Notes under the pieces: generated by a model | Database searches by the model: none | Told to the model about the DNA's origin: nothing | The model's input: only the letters and a program-made list of their open reading frames with translations | Translations under genes and position numbers: made by a program | Shown: positions 8,784 through 17,544 of the stretch, piece after piece | How positions within the stretch are numbered: position 1 is the first letter of the stretch | Layout: each line of letters opens with the position of its first letter | Origin: Solirubrobacterales bacterium | Lineage (GTDB): Bacteria > Actinomycetota > Thermoleophilia > Solirubrobacterales > Solirubrobacteraceae | DNA: 48,456 bases | NCBI GenBank assembly: GCA_003138355.1 | Contig: PLFX01000044.1 | Span: 1-48,456 of the forward strand | Direction of reading: 5' to 3'

Positions 8784-9389
8784 TCAGGCGGCCACCATCA
8801 CCCGAGCAGCCCTGATCACCGCGTTACCGAGCTTGTAGCCGGGTTGGTAGACCTCGACGATCGCGCCTGTGGCGGCGCCGTCGACTTCTTGATGGCTGAC
8901 CGCTTCGTGGACCGCGGGATCGAACTGTTCGCCCGCCTCGCAGTAACGCTCGACGCCGGCGCGCCCGAGCGCCGCAAGCAGCTCGCGCTGCACGAGCCGC
9001 AAGCCCTCGAGCAGCTGCTCGTCGACGACCGCGGCGTCGCTCGCGCCGGTGATCGCGCGCTCTAGATTGTCGAGCGTCGGGACGAGCTCGCTCGCGAGGC
9101 GCGCGACCCCGCGCGCCTGCGCCCCTTCGAGCTCGCGCGCCATGCGCTTGCGGTAGTTCTCGAAGTCCGCCTGAGTGCGCTGCGCGATGCCAAACAGCTC
9201 GTCGCGCTCGGCCGCCTTCGCGGTCAGGACCTCGACATCGAGCTCGAAGTCGCTCTCGGCCCGCATGTCCCGCGCGAGCTCGGTGTCGTCCTCGGCCTGG
9301 GGCACGTCCGTCGCGACCGCGACCTGCTCGTCAATCGTTTGGGTCGAGCCGAGGATCTCGTCCTCGGCTCGCTTTTCGTGCTTGGTCAT
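8784..9389 (-). CDS. grpE: Nucleotide exchange factor GrpE
   Basis: A 201-aa GrpE that releases ADP from DnaK. It has an acidic disordered N-terminus, a long coiled-coil helix (about 60-105, with 'QADFENYRKRMARE' typical of the family) and the C-terminal beta domain with the signature 'FDPAVHEAVSHQEVDG' and 'GYKLGNAVIRAARVMVA'. It starts 3 bp after the dnaK stop, so it is in the same operon. Confidence 0.96.
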   Translation of the reverse strand: MTKHEKRAEDEILGSTQTIDEQVAVATDVPQAEDDTELARDMRAESDFELDVEVLTAKAAERDELFGIAQRTQADFENYRKRMARELEGAQARGVARLASELVPTLDNLERAITGASDAAVVDEQLLEGLRLVQRELLAALGRAGVERYCEAGEQFDPAVHEAVSHQEVDGAATGAIVEVYQPGYKLGNAVIRAARVMVAA

Positions 9390-9392
9390 GGC

Positions 9393-11300
9393 TTAGGACT
9401 GGGTCGGCTCGTCGACTACCTCGGCGTCGACGACGTCCTCGTCGCCGGCCGAGCCCGCGCCGTCGCCACTCGCGGCGCCATTCGCGCCGCCGCCGGCTGC
9501 CGCGCGCTCGTAGAGCGCCTCGGAGACGCTGTGGAACGCCTGGTTGAGGGCATCCGTGCGCTCGCGGATCGAGGCCGGGTCCTCGGACGTGAGGACCTCG
9601 CGGACCGCCTTGATCGCGGACTCGATCTGCTCCTTTGCGGCAGCGTCGATCGTCTCGCCTAGCTCCTTGAGCTGGCGCTCCGCCTGGTAGGCGGCGTTCT
9701 CGCCGTTGTTGCGCGCCTCGGCGAGCTCGCGCGCGCGGCGGTCCTCTTCGGCGTGCGTTTCGGCGTCGGAGACCATGTTCTTGATCTCCTGGTCGGAGAG
9801 CCCCGAGCCGGCCTTGATCTCGATCTTCTGCTCCTTGCCGGTGCCGAGATCCTTCGCCGAGACGCTGAGGATCCCGTTCGCGTCGATGTCGAACGCGACC
9901 TCGATCTGCGGGATTCCGCGTGGCGCCGGCGGGATACCGGTCAGCTGGAACTTGCCGAGCGACTTGTTGTAGTTCGCCATCTCGCGCTCGCCCTGGAGCA
10001 CATGGATCTCCACCGATGGCTGGTTGTCCTCGGCGGTCGAGAAGACCTCCGCCTTGCGCGTCGGGATCGTCGTGTTGCGCTCGATCAGGCGCGTGAAGAC
10101 GCCGCCCTTGGTCTCGATGCCGAGCGTCAGCGGTGTCACGTCGAGCAGCAGCACGTCCTTGACATCCCCGGCGAGCACGCCGGCCTGGATCGCGGCGCCG
10201 ACGGCGACGACCTCGTCCGGGTTGACGCCGCGGTGCGGCTCCTTGCCAGTCAGCTCCTTGACCTTCTCCTGTACCGCCGGCATGCGCGTCATGCCACCGA
10301 CGAGCACCACGTGGTCGATCTTCGCTGCGCCCTTCTCCTTCGCGTCGTCGAGCGCCTGGCGTACCGGGGCCACGACGCGATCGAGCAGGCTGCTCGTCAG
10401 CTCGCCGAGCCTTGCGCGCGTGAGGCGCGTGTCGAGGTGCTTGGGACCGCTCTGGTCGGCGGTGATGAAGGGCAGGTTGATCTGCGTCTCTTGCGTCGTC
10501 GAGAGCTCGATCTTCGCCTTCTCGGCGGCCTCGTACAGCCGCTGGAGCGCCATCGGGTCCTGCTTCAGGTCGATGCCCTGATCGCGCTTGAACTCGGCGA
10601 CCAGCCAGTCGACGACCGCCTTGTCGAAGTTGTCGCCGCCGAGGTGGTTGTCACCGGCGGTCGACTTGACCTCGAAGACGCCGTCGCCGATCTCGAGCAC
10701 CGACACGTCGAATGTGCCGCCGCCGAGGTCGAAGACGAGGATCGTCTGGTCGGACTCCTTGTCCAGGCCGTAGGCAAGCGATGCCGCGGTCGGCTCGTTG
10801 ATGATCCGCTTGACCTCGAGCCCGGCGACCTTGCCGGCGTCCTTGGTCGCCTGGCGCTGGTCGTCGTTGAAGTACGCCGGAACCGTGATGACGGCCGCGT
10901 CAACCGTCTCGCCAAGGTATGCCTCGGCGTCGGCCTTCAGCTTCTGGAGGATCATCGCGCTGATCTCCGGCGGTGAGTAGGTCTTGCCGGCCACATCGAC
11001 GCGCGCGTCGCCGTTCGGCCCTGAGACAACCTTGTAGGGAACGATCGACTCCTCCTCGGAGACCTCGCTCTCCTTGCGTCCCATGAAGCGCTTGATCGAG
11101 AAGACGGTGTTCTGCGGGTTGGTCACCGCCTGACGCTTCGCGACGGTGCCGACAAGGCGCTCGCCGGAGGCCGTGAATGCGACGACAGATGGCGTCGTGC
11201 GTCCGCCCTCGGCGTTTTCGATGACGGTCGGCTCGCCGCCCTCGAGAACGGCCATGCACGAGTTTGTCGTGCCCAAGTCGATTCCAATGGTCTTTGCCAT
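9393..11300 (-). CDS. dnaK: Molecular chaperone DnaK (Hsp70)
   Basis: A 635-aa Hsp70. The ATPase domain begins '[18 protein letters not shown]', with phosphate-2 motif '[15 protein letters not shown]' and adenosine motif '[14 protein letters not shown]'. A substrate-binding domain, lid and acidic C-terminal tail ([10 protein letters not shown]) follow. Start ATG 11300 has AAAGGAG 9 nt upstream. It heads the dnaK-grpE-dnaJ-hspR operon and has an excellent sigma-70-type promoter with a heat-shock element over the start site. Confidence 0.98.
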   Translation of the reverse strand: MAKTIGIDLGTTNSCMAVLEGGEPTVIENAEGGRTTPSVVAFTASGERLVGTVAKRQAVTNPQNTVFSIKRFMGRKESEVSEEESIVPYKVVSGPNGDARVDVAGKTYSPPEISAMILQKLKADAEAYLGETVDAAVITVPAYFNDDQRQATKDAGKVAGLEVKRIINEPTAASLAYGLDKESDQTILVFDLGGGTFDVSVLEIGDGVFEVKSTAGDNHLGGDNFDKAVVDWLVAEFKRDQGIDLKQDPMALQRLYEAAEKAKIELSTTQETQINLPFITADQSGPKHLDTRLTRARLGELTSSLLDRVVAPVRQALDDAKEKGAAKIDHVVLVGGMTRMPAVQEKVKELTGKEPHRGVNPDEVVAVGAAIQAGVLAGDVKDVLLLDVTPLTLGIETKGGVFTRLIERNTTIPTRKAEVFSTAEDNQPSVEIHVLQGEREMANYNKSLGKFQLTGIPPAPRGIPQIEVAFDIDANGILSVSAKDLGTGKEQKIEIKAGSGLSDQEIKNMVSDAETHAEEDRRARELAEARNNGENAAYQAERQLKELGETIDAAAKEQIESAIKAVREVLTSEDPASIRERTDALNQAFHSVSEALYERAAAGGGANGAASGDGAGSAGDEDVVDAEVVDEPTQS

Positions 11301-11327
11301 CAGCTGCCACTCCTTTTGCGCTCTTCA

Positions 11328-11356
11328 AGAAATCTGAGTGGCATTGTAGAAGATTT
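11328..11356 (-). promoter_or_regulatory. dnaK heat-shock operator-like element
   Basis: The 12-mer AGAAATCTGAGT (plus 11328-11339) is identical to that at clpB (5785-5796) and sits the same 3 nt downstream of the -10. AAATCT (11330-11335) and AGATTT (11351-11356) form an inverted repeat with a 15-nt gap, again identical in geometry to clpB. This probably covers the transcription start and would block initiation when bound. Confidence 0.6.
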
Positions 11357-11371
11357 TGGCGCCCGCGTCAA
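11343..11371 (-). promoter_or_regulatory. dnaK operon sigma-70-type promoter
   Basis: On the minus strand, TTGACG (plus 11366-11371) and TACAAT (plus 11343-11348) are separated by exactly 17 nt. The predicted start falls near 11336, giving a leader of about 36 nt with a Shine-Dalgarno site before dnaK. Confidence 0.75.
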
Positions 11372-11452
11372 ACGCGAGTGCGAGCTCGCGAGCGGCGCCA
11401 GCCGCTACGCCCAGGCCGGCCCGAATTGGAACCACGCGGCTGCCGAACGCGG

Positions 11453-12232
11453 CTAGGTCGTGCCGGTCGTGCCGGTCGCGCCACTCGCGCCGGTCGATCC
11501 GCTCGCGCCGCTCGATCCTGTCGACCCGCTTGACCCACTCGCGCCGGTTGCGCCGCTTGACCCGGTCGGTCCGGTGGCGCCGGTTATGCCGAGCACCGCG
11601 TGGATGTGGGCATCGAGCGTGTTTGCGAGCGCTCTCCCGTCGCGCATCCAGAGCGGCTCGTCGAGCGTGCCGGTGAGCGCGAGCCCCGCGTAGACATCGC
11701 CGTCGACGAAGGCGATCAGCGTTTCCTCGATGAACACGTCGCTCAAACGCACGCGCACTGTCTCGGCGAACGATCCCGAGCCGATGCCGAGGGTCACGGC
11801 GGTCCCGATCCTGACATCGCGCGCCCTGACCCGGTGCTTGGCACCGAGCGCGAGGACCAGCTGACGGATCAGCCGGCGCCGTCCGACGGGCGACGCGAAC
11901 TTGGTCTGCTCGCCGGCGTAGAGGTCGCTCGCGAGCGCGGGATCCGGCGCGAGCGCCACGAAATCTCGCAGCTGGGTGTAGCGGGTCCCGTCGCTCGCGC
12001 TCGCGCCGGTCAGCGTGCTCGCATACTCAGCGGTGAACCCCGCGGGGGGCTTGATGTAGCGCTGCGGCCCGCGACCCGCCCCAGGCACGAGGTCGGCGGG
12101 CTGGATGACGCTCTGGGCGAGATTCGGCGTGCCCGCCGGCAGCGTAACCGCGGCTGCGCCGAAGCTCGGCAGGACGATCAGGGCGACCGCGGCGAGGAGC
12201 GCGGCGAGACACGTGCGCGAGCGTGCGGTCAT
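11453..12232 (-). CDS. Secreted protein with collagen-like Gly-X-Y tail (paralogue of upstream gene)
   Basis: Start ATG 12232 is chosen because it begins a clean signal peptide (MTARSR, hydrophobic core, GAAA); an upstream in-frame ATG at 12343 would run into the previous gene. The about 200-residue globular part begins 'PAGTPNLAQSVIQPADLVPGA' in part and ends 'LDAHIHAVLG'; it is clearly homologous to the product of 12255-12932. The C-terminus is 15 perfect Gly-X-Y triplets rich in Ser/Thr/Ala with a single Pro. About 259 aa, probably exported. Function unknown. It is 22 bp after its paralogue, likely one transcript. Confidence 0.75.
   Translation of the reverse strand: MTARSRTCLAALLAAVALIVLPSFGAAAVTLPAGTPNLAQSVIQPADLVPGAGRGPQRYIKPPAGFTAEYASTLTGASASDGTRYTQLRDFVALAPDPALASDLYAGEQTKFASPVGRRRLIRQLVLALGAKHRVRARDVRIGTAVTLGIGSGSFAETVRVRLSDVFIEETLIAFVDGDVYAGLALTGTLDEPLWMRDGRALANTLDAHIHAVLGITGATGPTGSSGATGASGSSGSTGSSGASGSTGASGATGTTGTT
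11456..11590 (-). repeat. Collagen-like Gly-X-Y repeat, 15 triplets
   Basis: The last 45 codons encode uninterrupted G-X-Y units such as GAT, GPT, GSS, GAS, GST, GTT. The DNA is a degenerate 9-bp-type repeat of GGC-GCG-ACC-like codons. The Thr/Ser content resembles bacterial collagen-like tails (e.g. BclA) that can be glycosylated. Confidence 0.85.
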
Positions 12233-12254
12233 TTCGAGCTGGCCTAACAGGCAC

Positions 12255-12932
12255 TCACGTCGTGCCGGACGCTCCGGTCGCACCACTTCCGAGGGTCGCG
12301 TGGATGTGCGCGTCAGCCGTCTGCGCGAGGGCGAGCGCATCACTCTGCGGAATGTGGCTCGCAGTCAAGACGAAGCCGGAGTATGTGTCACCGTCCACGA
12401 AGCCCACGAAGCCCTCGTCGAAATGGTGCCCTCCCCGCCTGACAGTGATTATCTCGACGAACGACGCGCTGCCGACTCCGGCGCTTGCGGTTGCCGAGAA
12501 CTTGAAGTCCTTGGGCACGAGATGGAGCTTCTTGCCGGCGGCCTTGATGTACCCCTTGACGAACCCGCGCCGCCCGGCGGGCGTTGCGAAGAGCTCCTGG
12601 TCAACGGCCTCGAGGTTGCTACCGGGCGTCGCACTCGAGGCCAGCGCCACGTCGTCCTCGATCGAGGCGAAGTTCGTCCCGGCCGTCGTCATCACATCCG
12701 TGTAGAGAGTCGCGTACTCGGCCGTGAAGTCTTTCGGCGGGGTGACGTAGCGCTGCGCAGCGATGCTCGCGCCTGGCTCGAGGTCGCTCGGCTGAATGAC
12801 CATCGCGGCCATGTTCGGGGTCCCCGGTGGTGGCGTTGCCGGCGGACTCGCTAAGGCCGCGGGCGCGACGGCACACACGCAGACGGTGACTATTCCCGAC
12901 AGCACTGCGGCACGGCGCGGGCGGCGAGACAT
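12255..12932 (-). CDS. Secreted protein, paralogue with short Gly-X-Y end
   Basis: ATG 12932 is selected: AGGAGA lies 8 nt upstream and a signal peptide follows (MSRRPRR, hydrophobic segment, ALA cleavage). About 225 aa. The conserved blocks shared with the next gene are 'PGTPNMAAMVIQPSDLEPGA', 'QRYVTPPKDFTAEYA', 'FVGFVDGDTYSGFVLT' and 'TADAHIHATLG'. It ends in only three collagen-like triplets (GAT GAS GTT), compared with fifteen in its paralogue. I do not recognise the domain. It is presumably exported; role unknown. Confidence 0.75.
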   Translation of the reverse strand: MSRRPRRAAVLSGIVTVCVCAVAPAALASPPATPPPGTPNMAAMVIQPSDLEPGASIAAQRYVTPPKDFTAEYATLYTDVMTTAGTNFASIEDDVALASSATPGSNLEAVDQELFATPAGRRGFVKGYIKAAGKKLHLVPKDFKFSATASAGVGSASFVEIITVRRGGHHFDEGFVGFVDGDTYSGFVLTASHIPQSDALALAQTADAHIHATLGSGATGASGTT

Positions 12933-12964
12933 GAAGCTCTCCTGTCGTTGTGCGGTTGCCCCCG

Positions 12965-13000
12965 CGCCGGCCATTAAAGCGCTCGGGGCTCGGGCCGGCG
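12965..13000 (-). terminator. Stem-loop after PucR-type regulator
   Basis: CGCCGGCC (12965-12972) and GGCCGGCG (12993-13000) are perfectly complementary, with a 20-nt loop, directly after the regulator's stop on the minus strand. No T-tract. Confidence 0.4.
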
Positions 13001-14215
13001 TCACATCCCTTGGATCCACGGCCGGCCCCGCAGCGCGTGTTCAAGCTCGAAGCGCGCTTCGGGATCCTCGAGGGTAGCGCCGAACAGCTCCCGCAGACGC
13101 CCGAGCCGGTAGCGGACCGTCTGCGGATGGACATGTAGCTCAACGGCGACGGCCGGCACGCTGCCCTGCCAGCGCAACCAGCTCAGCAGCGTAGCCTCGA
13201 GGCGCGATCGCGCGCCGGCGGTCTGGCCCTCGAGCGGAGCGAGCCGCTCACGTGCGAGCTCTGCCAGCGCCTCGGGGTCGGCGAAGGCGGCGAGCGCCCC
13301 GAGCGCATCGCGATGGCACACGAGGCCGTCGCGCGGCAGTACGCCGGCGCGTACGAGCGATGTGCAGCGGAGAGCACGGGCCCAGCTTCGGCCGGCGTCG
13401 GTCACCGGCACGGTCGGACCGAGCGCCGCGAGGCGACCCTCGACGGCCTTGCCAATCCGCGCGCGCACGCCCGGGGCGTCGGGGTCGCCGATGAGGATGC
13501 AGACGAGCTCTTCCACGCGCCCGCCGATCGCCCCGGCGCCGATCCTCGTCGCGAGCCGCTCGGCGTCGCGGTGCTCTGCGGCCAGTACGGCGACGAGCCG
13601 CGGCAGCTCCCAGCCCGCGACGGTCGCTGCGGCCGCGAGCTCCGTCTGGTCTAGGCCGTCGAGCACGAGCTGCCGCACGAACGCCGCTCGGAGGCTTTGG
13701 CGCTCACCCGCGCTCGCCGCCTGCTCGCTGGCGTAGCCCGCGACCGAGTCGGCGGACACTTCGTCGATGTAGGCGAAGATCGACTCGGCGAGCAGTGAGA
13801 GCGCCGCGCCGTCGACGCCGCCCGCGCGGGCGACCGCGGAGATACGCCGCCAGGCCACGCGAGCACCGAGGCGGTAGGCAGCCTGGAGCGCGTCGAGCCG
13901 GCGCCCTGCGCGATACTCGCCGCGCCCGAGCGCGACATACGCCGCGCGCGCCGCCCCGCCGCGCATCCCCGCCGGCCGCCCGATCAGCCCGACGAACTCG
14001 CGCAGCGCCCCGTCGATCGCCGCCCGCACGCCGCCGCCGAACGCGCCCTCCATCGGGCCGCGGTACTCATCGATCTCCTCGGCGATCGCCGCGGTGATCT
14101 CCTCGGCGATCTGGCCCAGCGCGGGCTCGATGATCGGTCCGATCGCCGGATCGAGCGCTTGCCACGGCCGTTCGAGCGGGAGTCCTTGTTCGATTCTCAC
14201 AAGTTTTCTATCCAT
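13001..14215 (-). CDS. PucR/CdaR-type helix-turn-helix transcriptional regulator
   Basis: About 404 aa from ATG 14215; the longer open frame would overlap the divergent desaturase. The C-terminus is the PucR-type HTH: 'LLSWLRWQGSVPAVAVELHV' followed by 'HPQTVRYRLGRLRELFG'. The middle has a GGDEF-like/CdaR linker fold as usual in this family; the N-terminal about 120 residues are helical (a RsbT co-antagonist-like segment). Regulators of this kind activate nearby genes. The start lies 55 bp from the divergent desaturase start, which makes that gene a likely target. Confidence 0.8.
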   Translation of the reverse strand: MDRKLVRIEQGLPLERPWQALDPAIGPIIEPALGQIAEEITAAIAEEIDEYRGPMEGAFGGGVRAAIDGALREFVGLIGRPAGMRGGAARAAYVALGRGEYRAGRRLDALQAAYRLGARVAWRRISAVARAGGVDGAALSLLAESIFAYIDEVSADSVAGYASEQAASAGERQSLRAAFVRQLVLDGLDQTELAAAATVAGWELPRLVAVLAAEHRDAERLATRIGAGAIGGRVEELVCILIGDPDAPGVRARIGKAVEGRLAALGPTVPVTDAGRSWARALRCTSLVRAGVLPRDGLVCHRDALGALAAFADPEALAELARERLAPLEGQTAGARSRLEATLLSWLRWQGSVPAVAVELHVHPQTVRYRLGRLRELFGATLEDPEARFELEHALRGRPWIQGM

Positions 14216-14270
14216 TGCGTTTGTGGTTGCCAAGAAACCGTGGCCTCCGAACGGTACTCTCTCGCGACCG

Positions 14271-15164
14271 GTGTCCCGTCTCGAGCGCAACGTCAATATC
14301 GCCGCCGTCGTGATCCCGTTCATTGCGACGATCCTCGCCGCGATCTTCACGTGGGGTTCGTTTCTGCACGCGCGCGACGTCGTGATCTTCGCGGTCATGT
14401 ATCTGATGAGCGCGTTCGGCATCACGATCGGCTTCCACCGCCACCTGACGCACCGCGCGTTCGACACGTTCAGGCCGATCCGCTATGCGTTCGCGGTGAT
14501 GGGCTCACTCGCGGTCGAGGGCCCGGTCCTCTCCTGGGTCGCCGACCACCGCAAGCACCACGCGTTCTCGGACGAGGAGGGGGATCCTCATTCGCCGCAT
14601 GTCGGCCACGGTACCGGCGTGGCGGCCGTTTTCCGTGGCCTTTACCACGCTCATATCGGCTGGCTGTTCGAGTCCAACGGCCGCGCAGAGAAGCGCCGTT
14701 ACTGCCCTGATCTCTGCTCCGATCCGACGATGCGCGCGATCCACGGCGCCTTCCCGCTGCTCGTCCTGGCGACCCTCCTCGTTCCATTCGCCGCCGGGTG
14801 GGCCTGGGGCGGCACGCTCGACGCGGGACTCGAGGCGGCGCTCTGGGCCGGCCTCGTGCGCATCTTCCTCGTCCACCACGTGACCTGGTCGATCAACTCG
14901 ATCTGCCACTTCTTCGGGCAGCAGCGCTTCGAGACCGGTGACCAGTCACGCAACGTCTTCTGGCTCGCCCTGCCGAGCCTCGGCGAGGCCTGGCATCACA
15001 ACCATCATGCGTTCCCGCGCTCCGCCTATCACGGCCTGCGCTGGTACGAGCTCGACCCGTCGGGCTGGGTCATCTTCACCCTGGCGAAGCTCGGTCTGAT
15101 CTGGAACGTCGTCAGCGTCGACCGCGAGCGCCAGCGCGCCAAGCTCGTCGCCGCCGTTCAGTAG
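14271..15164 (+). CDS. Acyl-CoA/fatty acid desaturase (delta-9 type)
   Basis: GTG 14271 gives a 297-aa integral membrane di-iron desaturase of normal length. Three His boxes are present: 'HRHLTH' (56-61), 'HRKHH' (93-97) and 'WHHNHH' near the C-terminal third, with hydrophobic pairs between them. It introduces a double bond in acyl chains, adjusting membrane fluidity. There is no Shine-Dalgarno sequence; a TACTCT box is about 10 nt upstream, so a leaderless message is possible. Divergent from the PucR-type regulator. Confidence 0.92.
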   Translation: MSRLERNVNIAAVVIPFIATILAAIFTWGSFLHARDVVIFAVMYLMSAFGITIGFHRHLTHRAFDTFRPIRYAFAVMGSLAVEGPVLSWVADHRKHHAFSDEEGDPHSPHVGHGTGVAAVFRGLYHAHIGWLFESNGRAEKRRYCPDLCSDPTMRAIHGAFPLLVLATLLVPFAAGWAWGGTLDAGLEAALWAGLVRIFLVHHVTWSINSICHFFGQQRFETGDQSRNVFWLALPSLGEAWHHNHHAFPRSAYHGLRWYELDPSGWVIFTLAKLGLIWNVVSVDRERQRAKLVAAVQ

Positions 15165-15181
15165 ATACCTTCCTCTGTGGC

Positions 15182-15859
15182 GTGGTCGGTACGCGCAGCC
15201 AAGCCCTTCCCGAAGCAGGCCCCGTGAAGCCGCGCCTGCGCGGTGTCTCCCACCAGTGGGCCTTTTTCGTCTCGCTCGCGACCGGCGGTGCGCTCCTCAG
15301 CGCAGCACACGGCGGGCGCGCGCAGCTCGCTGTGGGCGTCTACGCGAGCGCGCTCTCGGCCCTGCTCGGCGTCAGCGCCCTTTACCATCGAGTCAGTTGG
15401 CGCCCGCTCGCGCGCCGCATCCTGCGCCGCCTCGACCACGCGATGATCTTCGTGCTGATCGCGGCGACGAACACGCCGTTTGCGCTGCTCGCGCTCCACG
15501 GCACGCTCGCGCGCGCCGTCCTCATCACCGTCTGGGCTGGCGCCCTCGCCGGCTTCGCCGTCGAGCTCGCCTGGCGTAACCACCCCAAATGGGCCTCGTC
15601 GATCATCGGCATGGTGCTCGGCTGGGTCGGAGTCATCACGCTCACGCAGCTGCCGCGGGAGATCGGCTGGTTCGCGGTCGCCGCGCTGATCGCGGCCGGC
15701 GGGGTCTTCACGGCCGGCGCGGTCATCTACGCGCGCGAGCGTCCGAATCCCTGGCCCGGTGTCTTCGGCTACCACGAGCTCTTCCACGCCCTCGTCCTGC
15801 TCGCCGTCGCGCTCCAGTACGGCGTGATTGCCTTCGCGGTACTGCCCCTGGCGAGCTAG
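15182..15859 (+). CDS. Hemolysin III family membrane protein (PAQR/YqfA-like)
   Basis: About 225 aa with seven predicted membrane helices. Family motifs are present: 'RGVSHQWAFFVSL' at the N-terminus, 'SALYHR' (conserved S-x3-H), 'RLDHAMIFVLIAATNTP' and 'GYHELFHALV' with the paired His residues that bind zinc in PAQR hydrolases. The start is ambiguous: GTG 15182 has TACCTT 10 nt upstream, while GTG 15224 begins closer to the conserved core behind AGCAGG. Real haemolytic activity is doubtful; the family is thought to be lipid-active. Confidence 0.85.
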   Translation: MVGTRSQALPEAGPVKPRLRGVSHQWAFFVSLATGGALLSAAHGGRAQLAVGVYASALSALLGVSALYHRVSWRPLARRILRRLDHAMIFVLIAATNTPFALLALHGTLARAVLITVWAGALAGFAVELAWRNHPKWASSIIGMVLGWVGVITLTQLPREIGWFAVAALIAAGGVFTAGAVIYARERPNPWPGVFGYHELFHALVLLAVALQYGVIAFAVLPLAS

Positions 15860-15864
15860 TCAGC

Positions 15865-15892
15865 GGCGCCCGGACAGCGTCAGTCGGGCGCC
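15865..15892. terminator. Bidirectional stem-loop between convergent genes
   Basis: GGCGCCCG (15865-15872) and CGGGCGCC (15885-15892) are perfectly complementary across a 12-nt loop, between the hemolysin III gene and the convergent endonuclease gene; the right arm overlaps the latter's last codons. Confidence 0.45.
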
Positions 15893-16569
15893 CTCGATAG
15901 CCCGACCTTGGGGCACATTCGCGCGAGGCCGCAGCTGGCGCATTCAGGCGCGCGCGCGTGACACGTGCGCCGTCCGTGGCGGAGCATGTTGAGGTGCAGC
16001 TCCAGCTCGGCGCCGGGCGGGGTCAGCGCGAGCAGCTCGTCGTGCTGCTCATGGAACGGAGCGCCGGGACGCAGAAGCGCCAAGCGGGTAGCCACCCGGG
16101 ATACATGGGTATCGACGGGGACCTCGCGCATCCCGAAGCTGAAGAGCAGGACGCAGGCAGCGGTCTTACGCCCCACTCCGGGCAGCGCGCAGAGGTACTC
16201 GCGCGCCTGCTGAAGCGGCTCGTCGGCCAGCCAGTCGAGCGAGAGCGGGTCGCCGATCGCTACCAGGATCTGCTGGATGCGGACGGACTTGACCTTCGAG
16301 ATGCCGCCGGGGCGGATCGCCGCCTCGACCTCCACCAGCGGCGCGTCGCGGACCGCCGCCCAGTCGGAGAAGCGCTCGCGCAGCGCGAGGAAGGCGACAT
16401 CGCGGTTGCGGTCGTTGGTGCTCTGCGAAAGCACCGTGAGGATCAGCTCGTCGAGCGGCCGCCCGTGGGGCTTCGCAGTCGGCACGCCGTAGAGCGCGCG
16501 CAGGCCCGCGCGGATGCGCGCGACGCGGGCGCTACTCGGGGGCTTCCAGGCGATTACCGGCACGCGCAC
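15880..16569 (-). CDS. nth: Endonuclease III-like DNA glycosylase
   Basis: A 229-aa HhH-GPD base-excision repair glycosylase/AP lyase. The helix-hairpin-helix is 'LPGVGRKTAACVL' with the catalytic Lys at 135, and the catalytic Asp 153 is in 'VPVDTHV'. The [4Fe-4S] cluster motif C-x6-C-x2-C-x5-C is intact (203, 210, 213, 219). It removes oxidised pyrimidines. GTG 16569 is the start. Divergent from the PAP2 gene by 39 bp. Confidence 0.92.
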   Translation of the reverse strand: MRVPVIAWKPPSSARVARIRAGLRALYGVPTAKPHGRPLDELILTVLSQSTNDRNRDVAFLALRERFSDWAAVRDAPLVEVEAAIRPGGISKVKSVRIQQILVAIGDPLSLDWLADEPLQQAREYLCALPGVGRKTAACVLLFSFGMREVPVDTHVSRVATRLALLRPGAPFHEQHDELLALTPPGAELELHLNMLRHGRRTCHARAPECASCGLARMCPKVGLSRAPD

Positions 16570-16594
16570 AATTCTCGCGCCCGCGCGGGGTCGC

Positions 16595-16600
16595 TAGGAT
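16595..16600 (+). promoter_or_regulatory. -10-like box, leaderless start of PAP2 gene
   Basis: TAGGAT lies 8 nt before ATG 16609 with no Shine-Dalgarno sequence between, so transcription would start at or next to the start codon. Confidence 0.5.
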
Positions 16601-16608
16601 GGCGCGAG

Positions 16609-17544
16609 ATGCTGCGCACCCTTCGTATCTCGCTGGAACGGAGGCTCCCGAAGGGCATCGGCGACGCGCTTCGTCAGGTCGCACTGTTCGCGGCAGCGTA
16701 CTTGGCCTATCGGTTGGTCGAGGGCGCCGTCAACGTCTCGAACAGCAACCCGGCCCCGTTCAGCCACGCGCGCGATCTGATTTCGCTGGAGCGCAGCCTC
16801 GGCGTTTTCGTCGAGCCGACCATCCAGAGCTGGGCCTACGGTAGCCACGCGCTGATCGTCGGTGCGACCTACATCTACATCACCGCGCAGACCTTCATCC
16901 TCTTCGGCCTGTTGCTCTATCTCTACCTCGCGCACAACCGCAGCTACTACTTCGTGCGGAACATGATGTTCGTGGCGATGGCGATCGGATTGCTCGGCTA
17001 CGCCTTCTACCCGACGGCGCCTCCGCGCTTCTTGCCGAACTGGGGCTTCGTCGACACGGTTTCGCAGGTGACGAACACCTCGCCCCGCAACAACGCGATC
17101 CAGAACGTGCTCGTCAACCCCTACGCCGCCGTGCCCTCGATGCACGTCGCCTGTGCGGCAATGCTCGGCTGGACGCTCGTGTTCCTCGTGCGCAATTGGC
17201 TCGCACGCGTGTGCTGGGCACTGTGGCCGGTGCTGCTCACGTTCGTGACGCTGGTCACGGCCAACCACTTCCTGATCGACACCGTCCTCGGCCTGGCGAC
17301 CGCCGGGGTCGCAGCGATAGTTGCCTATAGGCTCGCGCGCGTGCGCCCACACGTCTGGGCGTTCCGCCCGCAGCCGGCCCGCGCCGCTCCGCAGCCCGTC
17401 TTCGTCGCGCCCGCGCCAAGTTTCGGTGCGCAACCCGGCGCGCTGGCCGCGCAGCCGGCGGCGTTCGCCTCTCAGCCGGCAGCTTTCTCCTCGCAGGCGG
17501 CCGGCACCGTCGCCCAGTCGGCGACGAGCGCCGTGAGCTCGTGA
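16609..17544 (+). CDS. PAP2 superfamily membrane phosphatase/transferase (Aur1-like)
   Basis: About 311 aa with six predicted membrane spans and an Ala/Pro/Gln-rich cytosolic tail (from about 255). The PAP2_3 (Aur1/inositol phosphorylceramide synthase-like) motifs are 'PTAPPRFL', 'AVPSMHVACA' with the catalytic His, and 'ANHFLIDTVLG' with the second His and Asp. The stop overlaps the GTG of the CDP-alcohol phosphotransferase by 4 bp, and Ino1 follows. That context makes a role in inositol lipid metabolism likely, e.g. removing the phosphate from phosphatidylinositol phosphate. This specific role is inference. Confidence 0.85.
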   Translation: MLRTLRISLERRLPKGIGDALRQVALFAAAYLAYRLVEGAVNVSNSNPAPFSHARDLISLERSLGVFVEPTIQSWAYGSHALIVGATYIYITAQTFILFGLLLYLYLAHNRSYYFVRNMMFVAMAIGLLGYAFYPTAPPRFLPNWGFVDTVSQVTNTSPRNNAIQNVLVNPYAAVPSMHVACAAMLGWTLVFLVRNWLARVCWALWPVLLTFVTLVTANHFLIDTVLGLATAGVAAIVAYRLARVRPHVWAFRPQPARAAPQPVFVAPAPSFGAQPGALAAQPAAFASQPAAFSSQAAGTVAQSATSAVSS

